Source: Bacteroidales bacterium | GTDB lineage: Bacteria > Bacteroidota > Bacteroidia > Bacteroidales > UBA932 | NCBI GenBank assembly: GCA_017439305.1 | Contig: JAFSJK010000006.1 | Coordinates: 62,001-126,000, forward strand | DNA length: 64,000 nt | Direction: 5' to 3' | In this document: one piece after another, positions 25,043-33,627 of the stretch | Position numbering within the stretch: position 1 is the stretch's first letter | How the letters are laid out: every line of letters begins with the position of its first letter | The notes under the pieces: generated by a model | The model's database searches: none | Seen by the model: the letters and a program-made list of their open reading frames with translations, nothing else | Told to the model about the DNA's origin: nothing | Translations under genes and position numbers: made by a program

Positions 25043-25900
25043 TTATTTCACCTTCAGTTTCTTCCGGTCTGCAAAGGAAGCGAAGACAATGAACGTCTCA
25101 TCGCCCGGGACGGTGTAGAACGTTACCCGGGTCCCACGTTTCTTCAGCTTGTAGGAAACCGGACGGATTTCACCCGTATCCGGATTCCACTGCAGCGGCT
25201 GGCGTCCACGGACCCGGAAACGGACCTTGGCAGGCCCTGAATGGTATCCCGTATTGCAGATCCGGTAGATCTCCGCATCGGGCAGATGCCGATGCTGGAA
25301 GGCAAGACCTTCCACCTTGGTCTTCATGTCCGGCCGGACACCGGCCGCCTTGAGGATGGATTTCACCGTTTTGCCGGACATCACATTCCCGGACAGCCAG
25401 ACTTTCTCCACCGTCCGCAGGAACACTTCGCTGGTCGTATCCAGGCATTCCGCCGGCTTTACCCCGCCGATGAAGGCCCCTTCAGCTGCAAGTTCCGCAA
25501 TCCGGTCCAGCACGGCCTTGGTCATCCGGCGGTCCTGGAGATATAGCAGGCGCCCGTTGAGGCCGCCGTCGGTAAAAAGCCGGCCGGCACGGGTATGGAG
25601 GCTGTCTTTCAGCACGGAAGTGCCGATGGATTCGCAGGCAAAGCCATAGGGAACGGACGGTTGCCGGAACAGGCTGTCCCCCACTTCGCCCCGATAGACG
25701 AGGATATCGGCTACCGGAACGCCCTGCCCCATCAGGTAAGCGGTCCGTCCTCCGGGAAGGGAATCCGGAACCGAGACGAACCCCGCCTCCAGGGCGGCGA
25801 GCGCCTTCTCCGAGGCGGCGATGTCGATATGGTCGTACCGGCTGCGCCCGCAGCCTGCCACGACAGCGACGGTCAGGATACCGATGAGCAGTCTTTTCAT
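25043..25900 (-). CDS. lipoprotein resembling the C-terminal part of GH106 alpha-L-rhamnosidases
   Basis: A 285-residue protein starting at the ATG at 25900, with lipobox cysteine near residue 17 (VVAGC). The middle contains a GATase-like pattern (GRLFTDGGLNGRLLYLQD with ELAAEGAFIGGVKP) and the end has a strand series including RFRVRGRQPLQWNPDTGEIRPV that resembles the region following the catalytic barrel of family GH106 enzymes. Full GH106 proteins exceed 1000 residues and carry catalytic glutamates upstream; nothing of that barrel is present. I infer a detached, probably non-catalytic domain. A TACATTTG box at 25931-25924 precedes the ATG by 23 bases. Confidence 0.55.
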   Translation of the reverse strand: MKRLLIGILTVAVVAGCGRSRYDHIDIAASEKALAALEAGFVSVPDSLPGGRTAYLMGQGVPVADILVYRGEVGDSLFRQPSVPYGFACESIGTSVLKDSLHTRAGRLFTDGGLNGRLLYLQDRRMTKAVLDRIAELAAEGAFIGGVKPAECLDTTSEVFLRTVEKVWLSGNVMSGKTVKSILKAAGVRPDMKTKVEGLAFQHRHLPDAEIYRICNTGYHSGPAKVRFRVRGRQPLQWNPDTGEIRPVSYKLKKRGTRVTFYTVPGDETFIVFASFADRKKLKVK

Positions 25901-25923
25901 CTTCCAAGTCTTCTTTATCCATA

Positions 25924-25961
25924 CAAATGTAAGGATTATTCCCTTTTTTTGCGTATTTTTG
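25924..25961. promoter_or_regulatory. divergent promoter boxes for the GH106-like lipoprotein and gpmA
   Basis: TACATTTG on the minus strand (25931-25924) and TATTTTTG on the plus strand (25954-25961) face apart. The gpmA ATG is 29 bases past its box. Neither has a clear -33 element. Confidence 0.55.
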
Positions 25962-25990
25962 CGTGTTAAATCGCACAAAAACAACCAGCA

Positions 25991-26737
25991 ATGAAAAGAA
26001 TCGTTTTAGTTCGCCACGGCGAGAGTGTCTGGAACAAGGAGAACCGTTTCACCGGATGGACCGACGTGGACCTGAGCCCCAAGGGCGTGGAAGAGGCCGT
26101 CGAGGCCGGCAAGCTCCTCAAAGCCGAAGGTTTCACTTTCGGGAAGGCCTATACCTCCTACCTCAAGCGGGCCGTCAAGACCCTCAACAACATCCTGGAC
26201 CAGATGGACCTGGACTGGATTCCCGTGGAGAAGAGCTGGCGCCTCAACGAGAAGCACTACGGCAACCTCCAGGGCCTGAACAAGGCCGAGACCGCCGAGA
26301 AATACGGTGACGCCCAGGTGAAGATCTGGCGCCGCAGCTTCGATGTCGCCCCGCTCCCCCTCGGTGAGGATGACGAGCGCAACCCGAAGTTCGACCCCCG
26401 CTATGCCGAAGTCGCCGACAAGGACCTTCCCCGTACCGAATCCCTGAAGGACGCCATCGCCCGTGCCGTCCCTTACTGGAAGGAAGTCATCTTCCCGAAC
26501 CTCGCCACCGAGGACAGCCTCATCGTCGTTGCCCACGGCAACTCCCTCCGCGGCATCATCAAGTACCTGAAGAACATCTCCGACGAGGACATCATCGGCC
26601 TGAACCTGCCGACCGCCGTCCCGTATGTGTTCGAGTTCGAAGACGGCAAGCTTGTCAAGGATTACTTCCTGGGTGACCAGGAGGCCATCGCCGCCAAGAT
26701 GAACGCCGTCGCCAACCAGGGCAAGGCTCAGAAATAA
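25991..26737 (+). CDS. gpmA: 2,3-bisphosphoglycerate-dependent phosphoglycerate mutase
   Basis: A 248-residue glycolytic enzyme of normal length. [20 protein letters not shown] at about residues 6-25 contains the phospho-accepting His9; the second histidine is in [10 protein letters not shown] near residue 183 and the conserved [12 protein letters not shown] is near 88. It interconverts 3- and 2-phosphoglycerate in the cytoplasm through a phosphohistidine. Codon use is strongly biased to C-ending codons, as expected for an abundant protein. Confidence 0.97.
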   Translation: MKRIVLVRHGESVWNKENRFTGWTDVDLSPKGVEEAVEAGKLLKAEGFTFGKAYTSYLKRAVKTLNNILDQMDLDWIPVEKSWRLNEKHYGNLQGLNKAETAEKYGDAQVKIWRRSFDVAPLPLGEDDERNPKFDPRYAEVADKDLPRTESLKDAIARAVPYWKEVIFPNLATEDSLIVVAHGNSLRGIIKYLKNISDEDIIGLNLPTAVPYVFEFEDGKLVKDYFLGDQEAIAAKMNAVANQGKAQK

Positions 26738-26738
26738 G

Positions 26739-27389
26739 GTGAACCGCTTCCTGGAAAAAGTAGGCGTCTCCATCGCCTCCCGCATCGGAATCACGGCCGC
26801 AATCGCACTGATTGCGGCCGCGCTTCTCGGTGGCGGTTACTGGTGGCTCCAAACCAAGGCGCCCCGCGACACGGTCAAGGCGAGGGAAACCGGCGTGAAA
26901 GTGGATGTGGAGCAGCTATCTTTCTACGGCGACCGGAACCTCCGTGTGGACGGTACGGTCTTCCGTCCGTCCGAAACCCTTGATACCAAGCTTCCTGCCG
27001 TCATCTATTGCCAGGACAGATCCTACGGAGAAAGCTGGTGCCGCTCGCTTGCCGGGACCGGCGCCTTGGCCTACTGCTTCGACTTCCAGGGAGATGGAGA
27101 AAAGGCACGGGAGAAGGAATTGGAAACGGTCTTGAAGGGTATCCGGGACCTCCGTCACGTGGACAAGGACCAGGTCTACCTCCTCGGCGAGGCGAACGGA
27201 TGCCTGACCGCCTGCACCGTCGCCTTCGGCAATCCCAAGAGAATCAAAGGCCTTATCCTCGTCTCACCTGGATTCAACCCGCTGGAAATCAGCCGGAAAG
27301 CAAAACGGTACAACGGCACCATCCTCGTTGTGGACGATGCCATGGGACGTCCCGCGAATCTGGAAGAGATCCGGAGCTTCATCTATTGA
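26739..27389 (+). CDS. membrane-anchored alpha/beta-hydrolase-like protein lacking the catalytic serine
   Basis: A 216-residue protein starting with GTG one base after the gpmA stop. It has an N-terminal anchor helix (about residues 17-36) and an alpha/beta-hydrolase-like core facing the periplasm. The nucleophile elbow, normally GxSxG, reads GEANG (in LLGEANGCLTA, near residue 152), so the nucleophile is replaced by alanine. A candidate acid sits in VVDDAMG near 203 but no suitable histidine follows before the end. I read it as a probable pseudo-hydrolase. The 3' end overlaps the convergent YqiA-like gene by 7 bases. Confidence 0.6.
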   Translation: MNRFLEKVGVSIASRIGITAAIALIAAALLGGGYWWLQTKAPRDTVKARETGVKVDVEQLSFYGDRNLRVDGTVFRPSETLDTKLPAVIYCQDRSYGESWCRSLAGTGALAYCFDFQGDGEKAREKELETVLKGIRDLRHVDKDQVYLLGEANGCLTACTVAFGNPKRIKGLILVSPGFNPLEISRKAKRYNGTILVVDDAMGRPANLEEIRSFIY

Positions 27390-28372
27390 CCGCCCAGACG
27401 GCCGAAGAAGGTAAGCACATCGGACCAGGTGCGCAGCGGGTCTTCCCCGAAGGTCAGGACCGTCCCCATAAACCCGTCGCATCCTGTCCTGGACAGAAGA
27501 TAATCCCCCATGAGCAAGTCCACGTGGTTGCCGACGATGACCCGGTTCCAGGCAGGGACGCCCAGATGGGTTTCCGCCCACCGGACATTATCTCCCCACA
27601 GTTCCGGCTTGTTCGGATCTTCCCGGCAGACAACGTAGGTATCATACCACTCCGACAGTTTATGGAACACTTTGAAGGCCTCCCCGACCGGGAGGTCGTT
27701 CCGTGTATCCCGGAGGACATCGTCCAGTTCCACAAAAAGCGTCCGCTTGGACCGTCCTTCCTGCCGGTCATCGATCCATTGCATCACGGGGAGCAGGGTC
27801 CACAGGAAAGTATGGTCATTGAGCTGGTGCTCACCGTCAAAATGCAGGGACTGCGGATAATGCGCGGCGAACTCGTCGAAACAGTTCACCATCGTGTCCT
27901 TCGTTCCGAACAGGCCGAACACACGGTCCGGCTCCACTTCGGAGAAACGGGCATCCGAAACGGCCCTGTACTCTTCCACCAAGGCTTTCGTGACCATGAA
28001 GGAGGTCTGTCCGTCCTGCCGGGCCGCATGAAACTCCTGCTTTCCCAAACCGTTGTTTTTCAAAATGGTATCGGCCAGATGCATGGCCGGGTTCACGCAA
28101 ATGCGGTCAAAGCCGGCCAGCTGCTCCGTATACATGCCGCCCATGGAAGTACCCACAATCAAATCCGGATTCTCACGGACGCAGAGATCCTTCAACAACT
28201 GGATCGCCTCATGCGGATCCACGGGCAGGTCCGGCGCAATCACCGTCGCCTGCGGCAGCAACAGCCGCATCCGACCAACCGTCCCGCTGGAGCCGGACGA
28301 GGCAAAACCGTGGACATAGAGGATTTTCTTGCCGGCGAAAAGCGCCGGCCGCGCAAATTCATACAATTCCAT
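27383..28372 (-). CDS. YqiA/YcfP-type alpha/beta hydrolase fused to a HAD-like domain
   Basis: A 329-residue two-part protein starting at the ATG at 28372. The N-terminal half is a YqiA/YcfP esterase: VHGFASSGSSG (about residues 20-30), nucleophile Ser76 in VGTSMGGM, and a histidine in GEHQLND near 187. From about residue 210 a second domain begins with LFVELDDVLRDT and later has TYVVCREDPN and GNHVDLLMGDYLL, resembling the 5'(3')-deoxyribonucleotidase branch of HAD proteins. The first aspartate of its DxD motif is replaced by Glu (ELDD), so the domain may be inactive. Confidence 0.72.
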   Translation of the reverse strand: MELYEFARPALFAGKKILYVHGFASSGSSGTVGRMRLLLPQATVIAPDLPVDPHEAIQLLKDLCVRENPDLIVGTSMGGMYTEQLAGFDRICVNPAMHLADTILKNNGLGKQEFHAARQDGQTSFMVTKALVEEYRAVSDARFSEVEPDRVFGLFGTKDTMVNCFDEFAAHYPQSLHFDGEHQLNDHTFLWTLLPVMQWIDDRQEGRSKRTLFVELDDVLRDTRNDLPVGEAFKVFHKLSEWYDTYVVCREDPNKPELWGDNVRWAETHLGVPAWNRVIVGNHVDLLMGDYLLSRTGCDGFMGTVLTFGEDPLRTWSDVLTFFGRLGGQ

Positions 28373-28388
28373 ACCGCGAAGGTACGGA

Positions 28389-29633
28389 TTATTCCCCGAA
28401 ATTGAAACGGATGCCCAGCGACAGGTTGTAATGCAGGGGTTTTTCCGTATAGGCCGACCGGACCGTCGACCCGTTGTCGAAATGGTATTCCACGCCGGGG
28501 GCAAAGTAGACGCCAAGGAAGCGGTTGAAACGGTATTCCGCTCCGGCGGACGCTCCGACGGACCAGAGCAATCCACCCGTATCAGGCTTTCCGTCAATTG
28601 TTTCCTCCAGATGGTCCCCGATATAGAATTCAGTCCGGCTGGAAGACAGCAATCCCTTTTCCACCATTCCTCCCGCACCGGCATACAGCCGGAGGTTCTT
28701 CCACGGATGGAAGCCGGCTTCCAGGCGGAGCGGGATTCCCAGATACCCCAGATCCTGCTTCATGACGCGCCTTGTGCCCACAGTGGATTCCTCGAAATCA
28801 CTGGACAATGCCGTCCAGTTGAGCCCGCTCGCGAGGCTCAGGTGCGGAGTCATCCGCCAGGCAACCGTAACCCCTGTCCGGATGGGAGCGTGATGATGGG
28901 CATCGAATGACGATGCGCGGTTGGCGGAAAGCATCCGGACAAGTCTGCCCGGTGTCATCTCCGTCCCTGGGTGCTGCGAATGGGCCGACAGCTGGTCGGT
29001 ATGGGTCATCCCATAACCCTGGGACTGTTCACCCGACGCCTGGCCTCCCTCATTGTAGACACCAACGGTAAAACGAGATAAAGTCTCGGGCTGCGTTGTT
29101 TCTGTCCTTTCCGGAAAAGGATCAGCAAGGGCTTCCCTTTCTTCCGCTACCGGCTCGTCTGAAATGGATGCCGTCTCTTCGGAAGAAACGGTAACAGGCA
29201 CATCCTCAGGCATTTCCTCAGGTAGTTCCTCAGTCATTTCCACAGGATTATCCACTGTCGGGATCTCAGCAGGGACCTCCTTCGCTTCTGCCAGCAGGGG
29301 ACGGCGGGATGCAACGGCAACCGGAGCGGGCCGGGAACCGGTCTCGACAGGCTCAGTAACCGGTTCCAGGACACTCCGGGCCGTATCGGCCTGAACCGAC
29401 TGAGCATAGCGGTCCGGGTTTTCAGGTTGGTCGGATGTCCTCCGGGAAGGCAGGAAGACGACGAGGGCGACTGCCGCTGCGGCGGCCAGGCCCGATATCA
29501 GCCAGACGGGGAGCAAATTCCTGCGCTTCTTCCCGGCAATCCCCTGCTCTATCCCTTCCCAAAGCCCTTCCGGCTCCGGGACGGAATAGTCCGAGAAACG
29601 TTCCCGCAGTTTGTCTTTCCACGCGTTATCCAT
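28389..29633 (-). CDS. anti-sigma-like inner-membrane protein with C-terminal beta-barrel domain
   Basis: A 414-residue protein encoded directly after the ECF sigma gene and overlapping it by 8 bases. Residues 1-38 are a cytosolic, charged segment suited to bind sigma. One membrane helix follows (about 40-61), then a Pro/Glu-rich linker (about 65-190, with ELPEEMPEDVP-type repeats), and a C-terminal domain of about 200 residues with alternating beta strands ending in SLGIRFNF, like porin-family outer-membrane barrels. This sigma plus single-helix/barrel arrangement is common in Bacteroidales, and such proteins are presumed to hold the sigma factor and sense envelope state. The mechanism is inferred. 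Confidence 0.75.
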   Translation of the reverse strand: MDNAWKDKLRERFSDYSVPEPEGLWEGIEQGIAGKKRRNLLPVWLISGLAAAAAVALVVFLPSRRTSDQPENPDRYAQSVQADTARSVLEPVTEPVETGSRPAPVAVASRRPLLAEAKEVPAEIPTVDNPVEMTEELPEEMPEDVPVTVSSEETASISDEPVAEEREALADPFPERTETTQPETLSRFTVGVYNEGGQASGEQSQGYGMTHTDQLSAHSQHPGTEMTPGRLVRMLSANRASSFDAHHHAPIRTGVTVAWRMTPHLSLASGLNWTALSSDFEESTVGTRRVMKQDLGYLGIPLRLEAGFHPWKNLRLYAGAGGMVEKGLLSSSRTEFYIGDHLEETIDGKPDTGGLLWSVGASAGAEYRFNRFLGVYFAPGVEYHFDNGSTVRSAYTEKPLHYNLSLGIRFNFGE

Positions 29634-30192
29634 TGTCATGCAATCTGATATAATCTTTGATCCACCGGGCCAGCAGCGCTTTCGCATGGTGCAGCTGGCT
29701 GGCAGAACTGTTTTCCTTGATGCCCAGCAGGGAGGCGATCTCCTTGTGGGACTTGTCCTCGAAGACAAAGAGGTTGAAGACGGTCCGGTACCCGTCCGGC
29801 AGCTTCCGGATCATCCCCTGGATGACCGGCAGCGGAACGGCATCGAAGGACGGTTCCTCCTCATCCGGCCGGTCGGGCAGCGTTTCCACGAGCGGTAAGG
29901 CCTTTTTGCGCCGGAGAGCTTTCAGGGAATCGTTGACGACAATCCGCGTCATCCATGCTTTCAAGGATCCTTCCCCCCGGTAGGTGAAGCGGTCCATTGA
30001 CTGGAATATCTTGATGAACGCTTCCTGCAGGATGTCCTTCACCGAATCGTCATCCGGGATATACCGGGCGCACACGGCCGTAAGATACCCCACGTACTGG
30101 CCGTAGAGTGTCTTCATCGCGGCTTTGTCGTGCTGGAGGACCTTCCGGACAAGGTCCTGTTCCAACCCGCTATTTCGGGCTCCGGTAATCAA
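29626..30192 (-). CDS. ECF sigma-70 family RNA polymerase sigma factor
   Basis: A 188-residue sigma factor with region 2 (LYGQYVGYL to AWMTRIVVNDSLKALRR, about residues 28-95) and region 4 (IRKLPDGYRTVFNLFVFEDKSHKEIA, about 127-152, with the helix-turn-helix). It has no region 1 or 3. The start appears to be TTG at 30192; the next ATG, at codon 26, would remove the first helix of region 2. It overlaps the upstream lipoprotein gene by 23 bases and the downstream anti-sigma gene by 8, so all three are probably expressed together. Confidence 0.9.
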   Translation of the reverse strand: MITGARNSGLEQDLVRKVLQHDKAAMKTLYGQYVGYLTAVCARYIPDDDSVKDILQEAFIKIFQSMDRFTYRGEGSLKAWMTRIVVNDSLKALRRKKALPLVETLPDRPDEEEPSFDAVPLPVIQGMIRKLPDGYRTVFNLFVFEDKSHKEIASLLGIKENSSASQLHHAKALLARWIKDYIRLHDNG

Positions 30193-30865
30193 GGGTCAAG
30201 GTCTTCTCTTTTCGGTTGAGGTCTATGTAAGTCAATGAGAATGTGATTTTTCCATCCGATTCGAAAAGCTGTTCCCCAATCGGGAAGCAGATGATTCCGT
30301 CCGTCAGATCCCCTTCGACGTCCCCATTCGCTTCATGCAGGAGACGGAAGTCATACCGGGACGCTCCCGGATAGAGGGAAAAACAGTGACCGGCCTTCCC
30401 CTTGGACGGAAAAGCGTAATGCAGGGTCAGGAAACCGTCTTCCACGGAAGTGATCCAGTCCGGAATAATGGAGACGGGATCGCTTTCCCTGGCCATCATG
30501 TCATAACGGATCTCGCCCATATCCAGCGGAGAAGTCCATTCGACGAGGATGGCCTCGGTGCAGAAATCGGGCGTTTCGGAAGAAAGGACACGGCGATACT
30601 CCAGAAATACCCGTGTTCCTGATGGAATCTCCTGGATTTCAGACGGATTGATGACGTAAGCGGGCGATTTGGGATCAAGCTGGATGAATCTCACGCCCGC
30701 CTGCTCCCGAACGGTCCCGATGGCCAGGCTGGACTGGTCGTCGAATGGGCCTTCATAGGCATACGAAGGATCAGGCTCCGGATCGTAATCCACCGCCTTG
30801 CTGCAAGAGAAAAGCGTCAGGGATACGGCCAGGAGGGACAAGAGATGTAAGCATTTTCGTTCCAT
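30170..30865 (-). CDS. NigD-like lipoprotein
   Basis: A 231-residue lipoprotein beginning at the ATG at 30865, with lipobox cysteine near residue 21 (LFSC). The rest is beta-rich. The pattern of an OB-like N-terminal domain followed by an immunoglobulin-like domain, with GTRVFLEYRRVL (about residues 82-93), resembles NigD-like proteins common in Bacteroidales. The similarity is by pattern only. It overlaps the sigma factor gene by 23 bases, which suggests a role in the same envelope response. Confidence 0.55.
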   Translation of the reverse strand: MERKCLHLLSLLAVSLTLFSCSKAVDYDPEPDPSYAYEGPFDDQSSLAIGTVREQAGVRFIQLDPKSPAYVINPSEIQEIPSGTRVFLEYRRVLSSETPDFCTEAILVEWTSPLDMGEIRYDMMARESDPVSIIPDWITSVEDGFLTLHYAFPSKGKAGHCFSLYPGASRYDFRLLHEANGDVEGDLTDGIICFPIGEQLFESDGKITFSLTYIDLNRKEKTLTLDYRSPK

Positions 30866-30903
30866 ACACCCTATAAATCCGGGATGCAAAGAATCTTGCA
30901 CCG

Positions 30904-32163
30904 TCAATTGAGATTTTTTCCGTGGCAATGGCAATAGCGCAGGCCGCTCCCGCAGGGACAGGGATCCATTGGCGCCACGTGCGGAATGGCAAGGCCAAAA
31001 GGGAATCCCTCGGGCATCAAGGGCGAAAGCCGGTCCAGGGCCTCATCCTTCTCGATCAGGTCGGTATACCCTTCGGAAATGGTAGGCCGGGGCATCGTCC
31101 AGCGGGGATAATCCGCATCGTCCGGCCGGGCTTCCTCCGGTTCCGAAGGAGGCGGCGATTCCAGGACCAGGACATCCATCTCCAAGGCGCTATATCCGTT
31201 CAACGTCCATTTGGGAACACTGTTGGCATAATCGACAATGGCCTTGAGGCTGGCATAGTGAACGGCGTCCGAGGCGATGGTATCGCTCCTCTCGATCACG
31301 GGACTGAACAGGGCCTCGTTGCCAAAGGGAAACTGGGCTTCCGCCCAGATGTCGTGCTGGGCCTTCACCAGATCGAACCCTTCATAGCCGATCTGGCGGA
31401 GCAACCGGGTCAGCGTCTCCCCTTCCGGGGTCTTCATCCCCACGGTGAAATACGGGGCACCGGCGCCGGCCTCCACGGCCATCTCAACCGGAAACGCCTT
31501 GAATTCAGCAGGATTCAGGGTGAGTTCCTCCCGAAGCAGGAACACATCCTCCGGATTGCCGACGCACGGGGAAAACAGGTAATCACCCCGCTCGTCCACA
31601 TTGCGGCAGACGCGAAGGAGCGGGCTTTCCCGCAGCAGCCGGACCAGGGCGTCATAATCGGGGCCGAACGTATCTTCGTAATAGTCCGCCATCAAATCCA
31701 CGAAACGCTCGGTAGGAAGGACCCCGTACAGGTTCAGGTAGCCCATTCCCACCCGTTCCACTTCGAAACGGCCGCTCTTCTCCCCTTTCCGGATAGCCTG
31801 GTCGATATGGGGGGCAACGATGTCATAGACCTCCCGGCGGACCCAAACCTTGTGGAAGCGGCCGTCCGACTCCTCCGTCTCCACCAGTCCGCTGACTTCC
31901 AGAATGGACGGATAATCAGCCTTTTCCAGATAGTGAACCTTGCCGGGACCGCCGTGGACGAGGGTTTTCAACAGTCGGATATCCCGCTCCAGGAGGTGGG
32001 ACAGCCATCTCTTGGGACGGGTGGTCAGGTATTCGTTCAGTTTCGCTACCTGCTCCGCCTTGCGCAGGCGGGGCGACAGTTCCCGGCCCAGGATATTTCC
32101 CAGGTCCTCCAGCTCCACTTTCCGGAATCCTTTCAGTATGTCGGCGATCGTCCGCTCTTTCAT
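30904..32163 (-). CDS. SEC-C motif-containing protein
   Basis: A 419-residue cytoplasmic protein. The C-terminal PCPCGSGLRYCHCHG (about residues 402-416) is the zinc-binding SEC-C motif known from SecA and many stand-alone proteins. The remaining 400 residues are mainly helical, contain KERTIADILKGFRKVELEDL at the start, and match no family I recognise. A TATCTTTG box at 32178-32171 lies 7 bases before the ATG. A role in protein handling or nucleic-acid binding is only a guess. Confidence 0.8.
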   Translation of the reverse strand: MKERTIADILKGFRKVELEDLGNILGRELSPRLRKAEQVAKLNEYLTTRPKRWLSHLLERDIRLLKTLVHGGPGKVHYLEKADYPSILEVSGLVETEESDGRFHKVWVRREVYDIVAPHIDQAIRKGEKSGRFEVERVGMGYLNLYGVLPTERFVDLMADYYEDTFGPDYDALVRLLRESPLLRVCRNVDERGDYLFSPCVGNPEDVFLLREELTLNPAEFKAFPVEMAVEAGAGAPYFTVGMKTPEGETLTRLLRQIGYEGFDLVKAQHDIWAEAQFPFGNEALFSPVIERSDTIASDAVHYASLKAIVDYANSVPKWTLNGYSALEMDVLVLESPPPSEPEEARPDDADYPRWTMPRPTISEGYTDLIEKDEALDRLSPLMPEGFPFGLAIPHVAPMDPCPCGSGLRYCHCHGKNLN

Positions 32164-32170
32164 AGGGGTG

Positions 32171-32207
32171 CAAAGATAAGAAAAAACCCCGGTTTCTCAC
32201 CGGGGTT
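32171..32207 (-). terminator. gcv operon terminator adjoining the SEC-C gene promoter
   Basis: AACCCCGGT (32185-32193) and ACCGGGGTT (32199-32207) form a perfect 9-base stem around a 5-base loop, followed on the minus strand by six T residues (32186-32181). It lies 11 bases after the gcvPB stop. The TATCTTTG promoter box of the SEC-C gene (32178-32171) begins only two bases beyond the T run. Confidence 0.85.
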
Positions 32208-32217
32208 CAGGAAGAAG

Positions 32218-33624
32218 TTACCGCGCGTCCTTGAATTTCAGGATCGGATTACGCGCCGCGGCCGTCTCGTCAGGCCGCTTGATGGGCGCTCCGTGCGGAG
32301 CATCCTGCAGGATCCGCGGATCCTCGGCCGCCTCCGCGGCGATCTTGTGCATTACGTCGATGAACGCGTCGATGGTTTCCTTGGACTCGGTTTCCGTGGG
32401 CTCGATCATCAGCGCCTGGTGGAACAGGAGCGGGAAATAGATGGTCGGGGCATGGAAGCCGAAGTCGAGCAGCCGCTTCGCCACATCCAGGGTCGTAGCA
32501 CCATGGACGTCGTCATGTGCACCGTCATTGATGAGACCGTCGAAGACGAACTCATGCTTGCACACACCTTCAATCGGGAGTTTGTAGGCATCCTTCAGGC
32601 ACTCCTTGATGTAATTCGCGCTAAGGACCGAATACTGACCGACTTTCTTCAGGTTCTGCTTGCCCAGCATCAGAATGTACGCATAGGCGCGCAGGATGAC
32701 ACCGAAGTTGCCGTGGAAACCGGAGACCCGGATTTCAGGCAGGCAGTCCACGAGGTGCGCGGCGACGCCGACGGGACCGGAACCGGGACCGCCTCCGCCG
32801 TGCGGCGTGGAGAAGGTCTTGTGCAGGTTCAGGTGCATGATGTCGAAGCCCATGTCGCCGGGACGGACGACGCCCATCATCGGATTCATGTTGGCTCCGT
32901 CGTAGTACATCAGGCCGCCCGAGGCATGGACAAGTTCCGTAATCTCCTTGATCTGCGTTTCGAACAGACCCAGGGTGTTCGGATTCGTCATCATCATGCC
33001 GGCGACGGTTCCGTCCAGCAGGGGCTTCAGGGCCTCCACGTCCACACGGCCGTTCTCCAGCGACTTCACTTCCACGATTTCCAGGCCACAGACGGCCGCA
33101 GAAGCCGGGTTCGTGCCATGGGCGCTGTCCGGAACGATGACCTTCGTACGCGCGAGGTCCCCACGGTTCATGTGATACTGGCGCATGATCATCAGGCCGG
33201 TGAGCTCGCCGTGGGCGCCCGCGCAAGGATCGAAGGTGAACGAATCCATCCCGGTGATGGCCGCGAGGAACTTGTTCATATCCTGATACACCTTGAGGGC
33301 TCCCTTTGTCAACCCGGCATGCATCAGCGGATGCAGGCCGTTGAAGCCGGGCAGGGCGGCCACCTCCTCGTTGATCTTCGGATTGTACTTCATCGTGCAG
33401 GATCCGAGCGGATAGAAACCGGTATCCACGCCGAAGTTCATCTGGGAGAGGTTCGTGTAATGACGCACGACATCCACTTCGCTGACCTCGGGGAGGTCGA
33501 GGGCGGCTTCGCGCTTCAGCTCGACCGGAAGTTCCGGTGCGGAAGGGAAACGATTGACAGGCAGGGAGTAGCCGATACGGCCTTTCTGCGAAAGTTCGAA
33601 AACGAGTTTGTCGTAATACTTCAT
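32218..33624 (-). CDS. gcvPB: glycine dehydrogenase (decarboxylating) subunit 2
   Basis: A 468-residue C-terminal half of the P-protein. The PLP-lysine is in NLHKTFSTPHGGGGPGSGPVG near residue 272, and SAHGTNPASAAVCG near 166 is conserved. It decarboxylates glycine and transfers the aminomethyl group to the lipoyl arm of GcvH, acting as a heterotetramer with GcvPA. It is the last gene of the gcv operon and starts 3 bases after gcvPA. Confidence 0.97.
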   Translation of the reverse strand: MKYYDKLVFELSQKGRIGYSLPVNRFPSAPELPVELKREAALDLPEVSEVDVVRHYTNLSQMNFGVDTGFYPLGSCTMKYNPKINEEVAALPGFNGLHPLMHAGLTKGALKVYQDMNKFLAAITGMDSFTFDPCAGAHGELTGLMIMRQYHMNRGDLARTKVIVPDSAHGTNPASAAVCGLEIVEVKSLENGRVDVEALKPLLDGTVAGMMMTNPNTLGLFETQIKEITELVHASGGLMYYDGANMNPMMGVVRPGDMGFDIMHLNLHKTFSTPHGGGGPGSGPVGVAAHLVDCLPEIRVSGFHGNFGVILRAYAYILMLGKQNLKKVGQYSVLSANYIKECLKDAYKLPIEGVCKHEFVFDGLINDGAHDDVHGATTLDVAKRLLDFGFHAPTIYFPLLFHQALMIEPTETESKETIDAFIDVMHKIAAEAAEDPRILQDAPHGAPIKRPDETAAARNPILKFKDAR

Positions 33625-33627
33625 AGC

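Noticed and set aside
28389..30192. PrsW at 23662 as the regulator protease of this sigma/anti-sigma pair
   Set aside because: Attractive by analogy with Bacillus PrsW and RsiW, but the genes are in different operons and no sequence feature connects them.
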